From assembly GCA_033977485.1 (NCBI GenBank), contig CM066983.1, positions 59,701,010 to 59,765,009 of the forward strand: DNA of 64,000 bases. The letters run 5' to 3'. Origin of the DNA: Hydrangea macrophylla. Taxonomy: Eukaryota > Streptophyta > Magnoliopsida > Cornales > Hydrangeaceae. Positions 22,924-36,219 of the stretch are shown here, piece after piece (positions within the stretch are counted from its first letter, which is position 1; each line of letters opens with the position of its first letter). The translations under genes and the position numbers were made by a program. The notes under the pieces were generated by a model. It had not been told where the DNA came from, ran no database searches, and saw only the letters and a program-made list of their open reading frames with translations.

Positions 22924-24072
22924 TTTCATATATATATACAATATATACACGCACAGTCAATTCGTTGGGGGAAGAAGAAGATGACATTGGGCTTAGGCCC
23001 GTTTGGCTAATTCAGCTTATGGGTCAACTTTTGAGTGTTAGCAAATGAGTTTGCCAAACATAGCCTTAGACACTTTAGTTATTATTTGATTTTTATTAGT
23101 TAACCCCAAAATAATTTGTACTAATGTTGTTTAAATTAGTTTTTACAATTTCAAAAATTATTATTGATAATTGCTATATATATTATGAAATTATATATTA
23201 TATAATTACACGTCATACTTACTAATTATTTAGTTATAAATAAATGATAATTGTTAGTTTAATTACAATAAAAAGATATGTGTGGTTATTAAATATTTTT
23301 AAAATGGTTTTCAAAAGTTTTAATAAAATAGCTTTTAATATTCTGAAAAAAAAAATTTATATTATTATATTCTGAAATTAAATTGATTAATTATATATTG
23401 TACTTATTATTTGTTTAGTTTAAATAAATAATCAGAGTTAGTCTTAAATCAAAATAATTAGGTATTAAATACCTAATGACTATTTTAAATATGTAGAAAA
23501 TTATATTATTTATCCCAAGCCCTAATGACCTTGTTTTTGTAAATTATTTAGTTATAAAACTCAAACACTAGTATTTTATTTAATTAATAAGGACCCGTTG
23601 GTTATCCTTTAATTATCTTAAATACCAAACGAGTTCCGAAAATTATAAGAAAAATACCACTAGCCTATTTAAAGGTCTAGTATTTAATAAAAATATTTTA
23701 GGGACTGTTTTTCAACCTAAGATATATTTATGTAAACAGGTACACCGTCATTCATATTTTCTATATTGTATTATCTTCGATAATTCATAATAAATAAACC
23801 GTAGCTCAAAAAATTACACGGTCAGTTCCCAGAGTCTTAGAATTATGTCTAGAAATATTTTCTTGAGTTTGGAGACCTTTTGATGTGGTCGAAAATACAG
23901 CTTACCTGTAGGGCCAACACAGGTATAGAAAACCCAACCTTTTATGTGACGGACTCCGATTTGAGTCTAGTCAATGGCTCCGTTAGACTTAGAATGACGC
24001 GTAGATCACTACCTTGAGGTTTATATCCTCATTTGGGAAAATTATCATTATACACTTATCATTAACACATAC

Positions 24073-27023
24073 TGTCACGCCCCGACGTAGCATAAATAAG
24101 GAAAGCGTTTAATTTCCTTTATGGACCCGTAGGTCGCGACAGTTTGAAGGATCGATTCCGTCCCAAACGTCAAACAATAAAACATAATAATCAGAGTAAA
24201 GCAATCAAGACTTACAAAAATTTTCTATCTTATTACATCTTATAAACCGGGGTCAACTAAGGCACATACCGCCTTGAAAATAAAATAATATCTTAAAGTC
24301 TGTTACAGTCATCCTTAAACAAAAACAAAACAGTTTAAAACTCAAACAACTAAACTTAATGCATAAAATGAACAGTTTCTTTATTCCAACAGCGGCCACC
24401 TCAATTAGCGTAGTCATATGTTTCCTCCTGATTAAAACCTGAAAAGCCTGAACACGAATGCCCAGGACGCATCAACGTCGTCAGCTTCAAGAAGCTGGTG
24501 AGTATTAAAAACATGACTTTGAATGTAAATCATACCCATTTACCTTTTTCCATTATTAAAATACTGAAAGAATTTATTTTATAAAACAACAAGGAATATA
24601 ATAAAAGTCTTGCATTCATAAATACAGATACTCGTGAAATGAGACAGTGCACCACACTCATCTCGCCGACTCTTTTCTCTCGACATCCACAACAACCCAC
24701 TATCCTACTCCTGGTATCTTTGAAACACTCAGATAGCCACACTTTAGCAACGGGGCGCCAGGGAGTGTCCAGTTTGCCTCACACTTTGGTCCGGGGTACC
24801 AGGGAGTGTCCAATGCCTCACACTTTGAATACCCTAACCGCCATGCAAATACCGGGGCGACCCCTCACACAGTATCCAGACTTGAGTTATCAGGGAGTGT
24901 CCGTAGGCCACACTTTAGCACTACCATGGGTGCCAGGGAATGTCCGAGTTCGGCTTCACACACTTTAACGCTTCCATGGGCGTCAGGGAGTGTCCTTATT
25001 TGCCACCGTCGCATTTCAAAGATACCCTCTTCCACAATCGCAACCACATCCACAACCACAACCACGACCACAACCACGACCACAACCACAAACTCATACT
25101 CAACCACGACCACGACCACAAACACAATCTCATACCCTTTCCACACTACCATTACTCTTTTCCACACAGACTGACACCCATATGCATGTACTACTGACCC
25201 ACATGAATGATATGCACTTAAACAATAATGCCGAATTAAGGAACAACACGCGTACGGGAATTAATGAGTTATACTACAATGTTTAAATCACTTAAACATA
25301 AACAAATAGAGTTCTGATCAACTAAATTCCCAAACAGAGCCTTAACAGTATATAAATTTCATCCAAACAGTCCCTTAACAGAAAAACAGACAAAAGCAGA
25401 AACTGCACTACCTCGCGCGCGCGGGCCGCTCGCGCGAAGGGTCGCTCGCGCGGGCCGCTGGCGCGATAAGCCCATTTTCATTTATTAATAACCTTTTCTG
25501 TCTGCCTGAGGAAAGCAGGGTCGCGCGCGCGGATCGCTCGCGCGAAGGGGTCCTCGCGCGACCCTCGCTCGCGCGACCAGCCAATTTTCACTTACATATA
25601 TATAAACTCTTACGTCTGCCTGGGGAAGCCTACCTCGCGCGCGCGGGCCGCTCGCGCGAGGGGTCGCTCGCGCGATTCTCGCGCGCGCGATCGTGGCGCG
25701 AAATGAAGCTGAGGCTTCGTCTTCTTCGCAGAAACTGCCCTGTTTCAGCTTAAGGGGTCCAAAATGACCCATTTTGGAATTCTAAAGTATATAGGGCATA
25801 TAATATATGGTTCTCTTCGGTTTTTCACAAGGATTAAGAATCTAAAGTCAATTTAACACCATTTGATTCATAGCTCTCCAATTTTAGGAAAAACTAAAAC
25901 ATGTCAAAATTTCATTTTCTATATACTTTCTCCTATGAACGAATTAAGCTCTAATTTTACAACCATATACTCTACTCACTACAATCTATCATATTTCATT
26001 CACAAAACTAATTTTGGTTAAGTTTTGGAAATCCATGTTTTCAAGCTTTGAAGTTCATACCAAAATTCATCAATGGAGGTTGACAAAATTGAAATAATAC
26101 ACAGCAAATAAGTATGAGATTACATTGGGAGTGAGTTAAAAATACTCACTGAGATTAGAGATGGAAGTGATTGTTGAGAAAGAATCCAAATAAGAAATTC
26201 CAAATACAAACTTGAAGTTATGGTGATGTGCTATCTCTCTCTATAAAACTCTGTGTATCTCTTCTCAAATCTCTCTGTGTTTATAACAAAGTGCAGATAG
26301 AGAATGTGTGTGAGTAGTGTATATGTAGAGAAACCAAGGGAAGGGCTTGGGCTCCAAGTCTCTTGAGGTTAACTCAACAAAATGAATTTCTTTTCTTAAT
26401 TTCTAAAGAACCACCAATTCACAGTTGTGTATGTGTGTGGGTTGATATACATACGTATACACAATCTCTACAGATTGTGAAGAGGCAACACTAGACTAGT
26501 AGGGGGCACTTTGTGTGTGTTTGGGAATAACAACTTGTGGCCTTAAGGATACATACACACACAAAGCATTCCCAAACAAGGCACATCCAATGATTACTTG
26601 CCATAAATGGCAATAAAGCAAATGTCCAAATCAGTCACTTCCAAAATCTGTGGAAGCTTACACAGCGCGGACAGTTTTGGACATAAACTGGTATTTTCGG
26701 GGCGCGGTGGTCACCACAAAAATACAGGGATTCCATTTTAACGTAAGAATTGATTTTCTGGTTTTATAAAAATACTGATTGAGTCAATAGAAGTTACTTT
26801 CACCGTTTTGAAATACAGACTTTGAAATCCACACAGGTATTACTAATTTTGTAAAATTCCAATTTGACCCCAAAAGAATTTTGAATATGAAACATAATAA
26901 GAAATAAATTCTACACACACAAATTGAAATTAAAAATAAAAGCAGACAATATCGCATGAAATAATTATAACAATGCAATTATAATTTAAATATGAAAATG
27001 AAATGAAAATGCAGGTTATTACA
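24073..27023 (-). mobile_element. gypsy-type solo LTR (2951 bp), minus orientation
   Basis: On the minus strand it starts TGTAATAACCTGC and ends GGGGCGTGACA. A perfect 5-bp TSD CATAC flanks it (24068-24072, 27024-27028). There is no interior, so it is a solo LTR left by LTR-LTR recombination. Inside: five AGGGAGTGTCC-containing repeats (24758-24995), an ACCACAACC-type microsatellite (25041-25130) and a CpG-rich CTCGCGCG array. Confidence 0.92.
25412..25700. promoter_or_regulatory. U3 array of CTCGCGCG palindromic words
   Basis: Three blocks of roughly 110 bp (25412-25465, 25523-25582, 25632-25700), each introduced by GTCTGCCTG or similar and holding several TCGCGCGA/GCTCGCGCG words 13-17 bp apart. 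On the LTR's minus strand the array lies just upstream of a TATA-like TTTATATAC (about 25348-25356). The CpG density is extreme for this AT-rich window. Confidence 0.7.
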
Positions 27024-27296
27024 CATACGCTTCATCACCGTTATTCTATTATACGTTGTAGGACTGTGACTTATCCGTTGTTCGGAGAGTCATAAGCTTA
27101 ACAAGACATCCAGGTGAGTGTTTACTGCTACAGTATTTGAATGTGATACATATAAGTTGTATTTATGATTATGATACTATGACTGTATATTGATGTATAT
27201 GTGGATTATGTTTTGAAACGAATGCTATAAGACAAGCATGTTAGGCATTACTATGTTATATTTATAAAAATAAAAGAGAAGAACCATATATGAAAG

Positions 27297-27874
27297 TGTA
27301 ATACCCTATATTTTTAAAATTTATTTATGCAAGAGATTCTATATACTTCCTTTAACCATACTTGAAATTCAATCTTCGATCAATCGAACCTCTTTCAAGC
27401 GATCGAACATTTCTAAGTTCAATCGATTGAACCCTGTTCAATCGATCAAAACCCTACCAACCTGAATTTAATATGCGGTCCCTACTTCAATCGATCAAAC
27501 CCCTTTTTAATCGATCAGACCTGACCGATCTGCTCTCGAGCGATTGAACTACTTTCGATCGATCAAACTTGTAATTATCAGAATTCCAGGTTTCACGCAA
27601 ACATAGCCATCTGCTCACCCCTTCCCTCTATATATACCTTGTGCTTGTGTGTGTATGTGTGTGTGTGTGAGGTTTACTGAACCTAACAGAGTTTGAGAGA
27701 GCGTGTGCTTGTGTTTGGTATATATACTATACACACATACATATATATATATACACACACATCCATACATAGATATATATACATATATATTCTGTTTGAT
27801 ATAGGGAGAAGTAGAGGAGAATAAGAAAAAGAGAATGACACATAGAGAAAGAGAAGGCGGAGAGAGACAGAGGA

Positions 27875-27908
<34 letters not shown>

Positions 27909-29570
27909 AGAAGAAGAAGAAGAAGAAGAAGAAGAAGAGCCACTATTAAGGCTCTGGAGCTCAAGCTTTGTCAAACACACCCTTAATGACGTTCGGTGAG
28001 TTATAAACTCAATTGGTACCTTTAATATGATGTTTTACAAGTTTTTATATGAATTAATGGATCCAAATACGCCCTAACACCTCTGGACATTCACCGTTCA
28101 GAACTACCTAGAAAAGACGATTCTCGAGCAATTGAACTGAGTTCAATCGATCGAATGTTCAATCGATTGAACAAACCTCGATCGCTGGAACATTACTTTT
28201 CTCAATCGATTGAAATGGTCTCAATCGATCAAAATGGTTTCAATCGATCGAGCTTTGCAGAACACAGATTATTTCTTTGGTTTATTATATATGAGGTTCA
28301 GTTGTTTGATTCGTGATTCGGACTTCTATTATGCGATTATGGGTTAATCAGGGATAATATGACAACACGGATAAGTATGCTTAAGAATAATGAATTCATA
28401 TAATGATGTTAGATACTATGCGGTTGTATAAGTTCAATGTCCGTTCATTTCAATCAGTGTAGTCAGGCCACATGGGAACTGTCATGTGTCGATAGTAGTA
28501 CTGAGCTTAAGTAGGTTTGATAAGTTTTGGAAATGGTACATGGGCGGACGCCTAGTCATGATATGCTTTCACATGTGGTGGATGGTTATATCCTTAACAA
28601 GCAGTGGACAGGACCATGTAGTGATAAGATAGCTAGATGATCCATGTTATATCCTTAACAAGCGGTGGATGGTTTATATCCTTAACGAGCTATGGATGGG
28701 GATCACTGGTATACAACAATGAGTCATGTCAATAGATTTGATATGCTGTTGTTCAAAGTGTCATAACCCTAACATGCGGTGGATGGTTTATATCCTTAAC
28801 GAGCGGGGGATAGACTGACGTGGTGTCCATGACATGCGGTGGATGGTATATATCCTTAATGAGCGATGGATGGAATGTATGTTATATAAGTTAAACGATT
28901 GAGTCTGTCCTTTCACTCGAGTTGTTGGTTATCATGCCGATTATCGGTCTCAAGAAAAAAAGACGATAAGGGTTGCTTTACGACATTGGAATACAGAGAA
29001 GATATTATTTAGTAGAACTATATCTTATGAGTTCAATAACGTGTTATAAGTTATATCATTGATACCCTGTGAGTTTCTATTCACTCAGCTCTCAGTAAGT
29101 TGACGATCATTATTGCCTGGACATTCTCCGTCCAGATTACCCTGTCCCTTTTATTGCAGATAATGAAGCTTATGATGACAACTACTACCCGGAAGGGGAC
29201 TATGCAAAGGATGGCCCCACTAATGTCGGTTACGCTGGAAAAGGATGTTACGCTGATGATTATCCTTACGCCAACTGATGATTTGAAGATAGTTATATCT
29301 AGTTTATATTTTTGATTGTTTCTGTTAAACTTTAGTTTAACGGGTACTTGGGCATATGTTGTCTTCAGATCTGTTGTGATCTTGAGGACCACTCTGATGT
29401 TTGTAATCGATACGCTGTTATTATATTTATGTTGTTTATGTTACTATTCCTGTTTATCTTGTGGACTAGTACAATGTGGTATGGATAATTAGTGACTTTC
29501 ACTTGTCATTCCCTATGGATCCAAAAAGGAAATTTATTTTTCTCTATTTTTCCTGCTCTGGGGCATGACA
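27297..29570 (+). mobile_element. gypsy-type solo LTR (2274 bp), plus orientation
   Basis: Starts TGTAATACCCTATA, ends GGGGCATGACA, with a perfect 5-bp TSD GAAAG (27292-27296, 29571-29575). Its 3' end resembles the end of the outer LTR (CATTCCCTATG..TCCAAAA), so it is a relative that landed in a related LTR. TATA box CTATATATACC at 27628. (GA)n and (GAA)n microsatellites at 27877-27940. U5 carries GGTGGATGGTTTATATCC-type repeats at 28573-28875. Confidence 0.92.
27376..27568. promoter_or_regulatory. U3 array of TCAATCGATTGAAC palindromes
   Basis: Copies start at 27376, 27395, 27419 and 27438, with further ones to 27568. They end about 60 bp upstream of the TATA box at 27628. A second group of six lies downstream at 28143-28253, with starts 16-24 bp apart. 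The core TCAATCGATTGA is a perfect palindrome. Confidence 0.75.
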
Positions 29571-31231
29571 GAAAGACTATATAGCCATGTATGTGTTATG
29601 ATGGATGATCGATTGCGAACGTTAGTTTGTACGTTTTATATATATCAATGTTGGTTATGCGAACACGTCGCCGTTATTGATTTAACAACCATATCTAAAT
29701 ATACTAATGAGAACAAAGAGCGTGTTAAGGGTTTTATCTATATGTCTTGCCTAATGTAATTATGTTATCAAGAATCATATAACTGGATATCATATCACGG
29801 TGTCAGTACACGTAGTCAGTGTTAGTGACTCTGGCCAAGTGAGGTCGTGAGTTAAAGTAATTGGGAGTCTTCGGAAGGGCGAGTTGATATAATTGAGATT
29901 CTTGTATCGTGAGTCAAGAGTTGTTATGATTTGGAAACCTTTCAATATGATAAAGATGCGTGATAACGGGACAGTATGATTGAGATACTGAATATTGTGA
30001 TTGTAATAGTAAGAGAATAGTTAGAGCTGCTATTGTGTCAGCCGTCCGTGTAATTACCGAAGATGGCACATGCGTCTTGGCTTCTCGTCGTACTGCTTAG
30101 CAGATAGTGCTCTAATGTACTAGTCGTTCGAGGAGCTTTGCCAGAGATAGTGCACACGTTGTATGAGTTTGCCGTCATGATGTACACATGTGCTAGTTAG
30201 TTACTAATGTATCTTCCTCTGCGGTTGGGTACCGTGATAGTACACATGATGTGTGCCTTTGCTGCCATGCTGCCGATTCGCAGTTAGTATTCTAAAAGAC
30301 AAATCGTCTAGTGGTGATTCACCAGTGAGGGTATAGACGATTGAGCCAATTCTACCATTGTGCTATTTTGGATTAAGTGGAGATACACACCCTAGTGCCA
30401 TTACCCGTGGGTCGTGACAAAACGAAGTATGAAATGAGCATCAGAGTGCACAGTGAAAGCGTGGTTTGTATTGTGAAAGCAAGTCTAGAGTAAGTTATCA
30501 TTTTGGGTTCTTTAACCCGATGTTATTGAGTTATATTGTTATGGGATTTCATATCCCAGAGTATGAGTTTGGGTTTGGTTTCATTGAGTACACATTTTCA
30601 TGCACGAACATAATGGAGATGAGAAATGAAATGATACGATATAAGTTGTTATGATTACGAGAACTACACAAGCATGTTATAAATTGTATTAATCCTGTTA
30701 ATATGTTAATGGTGGATGTTTGGTAATACATTACATATTGGTTGATACTTTGCTATGTCTAACCGCATCCTAATATGCAAAGTAGTAACGTGAGATGAGT
30801 AGTTAGTGTATGTATATTGGTAGTGAATATAGTTATGAATGCCCACTCAGCTTTATTGCAAAGCTGACGGCATGTTACGCTTGGACATCCGATGTCCAGA
30901 TTTCCTTGTAGGGTGGTAAGAGGACAATTCAGTATTAAAAGTAAGATGCTAAGGAACACTGGAAGTGTAGAGCTAGACTGAAGACCAAAGATAGTCGCCA
31001 GCATCGTGTATTTATAATAGTCGGTTGTATTAGTATTGGGACCGATGTTTTGTAATCAATTAAATTATTCATATTAAAGTTTAAGTTACGATTGGCTTCC
31101 TCCCCTTTATATTCATGTTGTTTGCAGTGTTAGAGGACATGACGACTTTCAATTAACTCATTCCCTATGAGTCCAAAAGGAAAATTTTAAAATTTTCCTT
31201 TTTTTGGTACTCCGGGGCGCAACTGTTTTTT

Positions 31232-31243
31232 TGGTATCAGAAC
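31232..31243 (+). other. outer gypsy primer-binding site
   Basis: TGGTATCAGAAC, one base from the tRNA-iMet-complementary TGGTATCAGAGC, a few bases after the LTR terminus. Confidence 0.85.
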
Positions 31244-32485
31244 TTAGGTTTAGGAGTTCACCATTTGTTCGACACTCTTAAGTTAAGAAATTTAAGATGT
31301 TCTGGAGATAGTAATCGATGCTAAGATAGTTTTCACTCTAACATGAAGTATGGAGTAACAAAGAGAGTATGACGCTAAAGATAGAAAGCACAGGCCACCA
31401 TAGACAGGAAGGTCACTTCCCGAGGTCCTGCCCGTATTGGCGGCACCATTTGGCATAGTACTCGTAAGAAGATAGGAAGGTTAATGCAATGTTTCCGTGA
31501 GAGACATGTTATGTTGCGCATCATAGAGTTATAGGACTACGTACGATGTCAATAGAGGTGGACAAGATTTCTCACACTTTTCATAACCTTATGACAATTG
31601 ATCAAGGAGAATTATAAGCTAAGATAGTACCTTTTGTGATCCCCGTGCATCCCAATAAAAAAGTTTTGATGATGGAGAGATGGAGATAGATCTAGCTGAG
31701 GAAGATCTAATAGAGAATGAGACATTATCCTTGTATGATCCCGATTGGCCAATAGGTTGGGATAACGAACGATGCATGTCATGGACACCCCCCCCCCCCC
31801 CCCCACAGAGGAGATTGTGACTTCAAAAGGAATACCGCAACTAGAAGACTTAATGCCTTTAGTTAGTTTTATCTTTTTATTAGTATTGTATTGGGATTAC
31901 AGTCCCACATTTTGGTAGAAGTATGTGTTTAGAATCTAGTAGAATTTGTAGTAGAATTCCTCTTAGGTAATATCTTTGTTATTAATGAAAACCTATTTTA
32001 ACCTATCTTTTACTTTTAAGCTGGATGTCTACTACTACTCGTATTATTCTCCAACCGTATGCTTCTCCTTATATATTTCTGATTCACGAAGACATAAGAT
32101 TGACCATAAGATGATAGACAATTATTGTATGTATCTAGTCAACCTATATGGATTAGCTGCAATGACTTATTATATCAACCAGAACTTAAGGCACTGATGA
32201 ACTTCCTAAGATAGAACTCAGAACAGTCAACATGCCCTAGAGTTTAGGAAGAGATTAAGAATAGAACCGCATTGTCCTTTGAGTTGCATAATAGACGTGA
32301 CGTCTTGTAACCTTAGTCTTAGAATTAGATAAGCATTAGTGGACCTTATTCGTAGAACAACCCCTTATATGCTAAGATCGTATGATATTGATAAGATTAC
32401 TTGCATTCGCTATGTGGTATGCATTGTTTAAGAATGAGATAGGATGTGATTAACCAGTTAGACACTGATTCGTATGTAGGAAACC
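31244..32485 (+). other. outer gypsy untranslated leader
   Basis: 1.2 kb between primer-binding site and gag without a credible reading frame. A poly-C run of 17 lies at 31788-31804. Confidence 0.6.
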
Positions 32486-33113
32486 TTGAACACTCCCTAC
32501 ATACACTATGGTCAGATCAACCCGAGCAGTTCAATACCAAGCAAGTGGATCCACTATCCCGAAATGGACCCAACCGGCATATTTAGAGCATTCCTTCGAA
32601 GGTTAGAACACATCAGCAACAACCATAATAACAACAACAACAATGGGCGTAATCATAACAATGGCAATGAAGCACCGGTACGCCATATAGGAATCAAACT
32701 GTTAAAAGGATTTCATTCTTTCCAACCAGTAGCCTTTAACGGATTAGATGGAGCATGGCAAGCCAAACAATGGATTCACCAGATGGATTTGATATTTGAA
32801 ACGATCAATTACAGTGACGACGAGAAAAGACGCTTAGCTATTTTTCAGCAAACTTTCGTAGCAATCGACTGGTGGAAATCAGAGAAGGTGACCCTTGGAG
32901 AAGAAGTCATCTGAAGAATGACCTGGACGGAATTTAGAGGATTAGTCCTAGAAAACTAATTTTCCTAGACTGAGAGGAATAGAAAGGATAAAGAATTCAT
33001 TGAAATGGTCCAAGGAAACCAAACGGTGACAGAGTACACTATATAATTCGAACGCCTATCCCGATTTGCATATCACATGATCAACACGCCAGAGAAGAAA
33101 AACCGAAAGTACC
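32486..33113 (+). pseudogene. outer gypsy gag, first part (broken)
   Basis: The ATG at 32486 opens a 142-codon frame with an Asn-rich stretch (residues 45-60) and then the retrotrans_gag capsid pattern: FNGLDGAWQAKQWIHQMD, DDEKRRLAIFQQTF and DWWKSEK. After TGA at 32912 the same frame continues through three more stops with WTEFRGLV, VQGNQTVTEYT and SRFAYHMI. It is cut at 33113 by the Tat element and resumes in frame at 53277. Confidence 0.88.
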
Positions 33114-35745
33114 TGTGGATATCGCATTTTTCTTACCCACAGCTTTTCTTTTAAAATCTTTTTCAATTTAAAACACAAAACAATGAGTCGCCACTTAATT
33201 TTTCAAAGGAAAATTAAGAAACCATTTTTAAAGCAAACTGATCTTTTAGAAACCAGAGATTAACTAGGTCCGGGGATTATGGAATGAGAAGGGAAGGAGC
33301 CCATCGGACTAAAACACCCCTTCTCATCCTATCTCACGATAGGCCTCTACTTAACATCTTTTTAATTGAATTATTAATTTAAATGTGCCCTCAACTAATA
33401 CGTATGTATAAATATACATTACAACAACGTGTCTAAAGGGTGTAAGATTGCAAGTGATAAAATATCATTCAAAAAACCACATAATTCAAGTAGCAAGCAA
33501 TATGGTATGCAATAGGGAACAAGGGAACTTACCCGGGATCCAGCCGCGATATTATACGTGTAATGCATACAAATGAAAGAAAATCCTAGAAAAGAGTCTC
33601 TAATCACATGTATTCACATAAGGCAAGATCCTAATTCTAATATGTCGCACATGAGGTCATAAAATCGATAAAATCAAAGAAAAGTTAAGCTAAGGGAGAG
33701 TCGAAAAGTCATACCTCATCAGCTATACAAAACAAGGGTTAGTCCACATGATATATAGCACGCAAAATTTGAATAGTAATCCTAAGCCTCTAACCTAAAT
33801 CTATCAAATGTAATTAACCTAAAGCAAACAAATCCTAACTATAAATGTCGAGTCACATGGATGAATGTAAACATGAACAAGAAGAAATCATGAAGTACTT
33901 ATGATTTAGGTCACTTAAACCTTAAATTCAAGCTTAACTAATCATTATTGAAACATGGTTTGAACCTTGACTCATGAAAATATCATCTAAGCCATTGTTT
34001 ATAAGATTGATCAAAATTATTACAGAATTCTTGAAATTGCTGAGAGCAGATCAGAACTTCAAAGAAGTAAAAAAGCATGGTTCCCGTGGTTTGATCTTGG
34101 TGAATTTTGGACACAAGATGCCTCTATGTGTCTAGTTTTTAACCCAAAAAAGAAATCAAAGTTTCAACGGTTAGATCTCCGGGAATTGGACAAAAACCAG
34201 ACATCACTCAGGATGCTACAACCTTCTGTCCAAAGTTCTTGCACGATTTTCTAAAAATAGCAAAAAAAATTAGAAATGCTTTGTTCTATTTAGGGTAACT
34301 TCCTAACACATTAATCTACTTAAAAAAAATTATTTTGGGTCACAAGTGCTTGATTAAGGTTCTGATTTGCTTGTTTCAAAAGAGTATTACTGTTCTGAAA
34401 CTCTGGACAGATTATGGTTGCTCCACAAAACCCTTGATCAAACCACCCAAAACATGAAACTACCTTAAAACAAAAATTTTAGTGGTAGAACTTTGAGTTA
34501 TAAACACTTTCCCGTTGGTTTCATTCCATTCCAACGGTTAGATGTTCGGCTAAAAATCCATGATCGAAAATAGATTATGAACTCACTGCTCATTGGGTTA
34601 ATTCACTTTATTCCTATTAACTTTAGACAAATAAGCCATGGGATTAGGCTTGTCTAAAGCTAATTCTCTTACCTTTTGATGGTCATTGGAGACTAAATAT
34701 GCTTATGTTTGTAAATTTCAAAGAAGTATGGAAGAACTTCATGAAACTTAGTCATAATAAACCTCAAACCATGAAGATAGGTTTGGGTCCATTAGCTAAA
34801 TATTCTAGTACCCATCTTAATCCTCTCATAAATAATAAAACTACAAAGAGATTAAGGAATTTCAAACCAAAAGATTCAAGTAAGGCATTGAAAGCCTTAT
34901 GAACCCAAAGGATGAACACAACAAATGAAAAGAGAAATTAAAGAACTCCATGCATGCTTATGATTAAACTTGAATAAAGACTAACTATTCTAAAGTCTTA
35001 CCTCCAAAGTATCCTCAACTTGGTGATTTTGGAGAATTTCCAAAGACTAATCAAGCTCTTCTATACTAATTCATACAACTCTTTCGTTTAAGCTACTCTA
35101 AACTCACTCCTAATTATGAAAATTATGGTAAGAAGAACACTTATACAACCTATAGATTCAAAGAAAAATCTCTCCCCTTGCAAGTGAATATTCATCCTCT
35201 ATTTATAGACAATTTTAAAGGGGTATTTCAGTCATTTCAGGACTGAAAACCCTAATTCAGTCGTCCTCTTTATAGTACAAAACGTGATGTATACCTGCTG
35301 TCTGTTGTAAAAACGCGACATTTACCGGAGATGGAAGCGGCACTCAGTAAATGCCGCATCGGCATTCAGTGAAAGTCGGCGTGGCATTCACTGGTTGCCG
35401 GAATGGCATTCACTGAATGCCGCAGACAACTCCAGGAACTGTCATTTTTTAGTAAAATTCATTATTTTTGCGGCACTTGATGAAATTCACGACAATCACC
35501 GAATGCCGTCCGACAGTCCAGAGACTGCCGCAACGGCAGCGTGTGACTGCCGCGGAAAGGCTTGAGTGTCGTTCTGCTTATTCTTTTCCTTTTCCTTCTT
35601 TTTTCTTTTTGTTTTGGGTTGGGGAGTCTTTCAAAGAACTTGAATCATCTTTGGAAGTCCTAGATAAGTTCAGACATTGTCATCATCGGATATGGAGGTA
35701 ACACTCTCCTTAATTCGATGTTTGGTCAAAATCGGGGTGTCTACA
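33114..35745 (-). repeat. Tat element 3' LTR (2632 bp)
   Basis: On the minus strand it starts TGTAGACACCCCGATTTTGA, a start common in Tat LTRs, and ends GCGATATCCACA. TATA box TATAAATA at 35207-35200. A 67-codon frame at 34699-34902 recurs in the partner LTR only because the LTRs are repeats; it matches nothing known to me. Confidence 0.95.
35337..35560. promoter_or_regulatory. 22-bp-period palindrome array in Tat 3' LTR U3
   Basis: Units of the type CGGCATTCAGTGAATGCCG start at 35338, 35360, 35382 and 35404, an exact 22-bp period, then again at 35471, 35490, 35511 and 35534. Each is a 19-20 bp imperfect palindrome with a 2-3 bp spacer. On the LTR's strand the array ends about 130 bp upstream of the TATA box. 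Confidence 0.85.
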
Positions 35746-35762
35746 GTTTGCCCCTCTTTGGC
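35746..35762 (-). other. Tat polypurine tract
   Basis: The minus strand reads CCAAAGAGGGGCAAAC directly before the 3' LTR start. A second copy of the GGGGCAAACTG junction lies at about 42468-42480. Confidence 0.75.
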
Positions 35763-35920
35763 AAAGCTTGTGAGGGCAACGCGAACCACAAGCGAATGTC
35801 GAAGCCTGTGTGAAGACAAGCCTTTGACCAAACTGTCGGATTTTAGGAAAAAATAAAAAAACAAAATGCGTTGCAAAAGGAAGCGAGCACGCAGCGAAAT
35901 TCTAATTGGTCGTGCCCCAT

Positions 35921-35980
35921 GATGAGCTGCCTACGTATCCCATCAGGAATCAGACCAAAGCGTAGTTCGGGCACGGGGTC
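35921..35980. repeat. direct repeat flanking the antisense-gene cassette, copy A
   Basis: GCTGCCTACGTATCCC, GGAATCAG and AAGCGTAGTTC match copy B at 42640-42697 (TTGCCTACGTATCCCC, GGGAATCAGG, CAAGCGTAGTTC). The pair brackets both antisense genes. Confidence 0.75.
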
Positions 35981-36219
35981 AAACACACACAAGCGCAAGT
36001 AGTCACACGGATGGATGCACCTATCCTGTCGTGATGCGCATGCTATGTAATGGTATTTTCTGAATAGACCTGATTATGCAAGCGTCATGCTTACTCTATA
36101 CTATGTCTTTTCTACGTATGACGCACATTACATGACGCGTTAGTCAGAGAAGATTACCGAATCCTTGACTGATGCAGAGTCTGTTACGGGGGTCAAGAAG
36201 ATGCTTTTGATTTAAAATC

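Larger units (their letters stand above)
20985..31225 (+). repeat. outer Ty3/gypsy 5' LTR, with nested insertions
   Basis: Starts TGTAATACCCGTG; its first 880 bp match 54332-55197, the 3' LTR copy. It ends at a GGGGCGCAAC-type terminus next to a tRNA-iMet primer-binding site. Removing two solo LTRs and a Helitron leaves about 4.8 kb, a long LTR of the kind known for Tekay/Del-like chromoviruses. A TATA-like CTTTATACC lies near 21520. Microsatellites: (GA)n 21905-21940, (CA)n 22214-22288. U5 contains GGACATCCGATGTCC (30885-30899), a perfect-arm palindrome. Confidence 0.85.

Noticed and set aside
24806..25174. Frames of about 100-120 codons over the ACCACAACC repeat
   Set aside because: Low-complexity translation of a microsatellite inside a solo LTR; all frames on both strands stay open for that reason.
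27615..27980. Minus-strand frames with Ser/Leu runs
   Set aside because: Translation of (GA)n/(GAA)n microsatellites in an LTR leader.
34699..34902. Conserved 67-codon frame, repeated at 52261-52464
   Set aside because: Identical only because it lies in both LTRs of one recent element; no domain, no start context, and opposite to LTR transcription.
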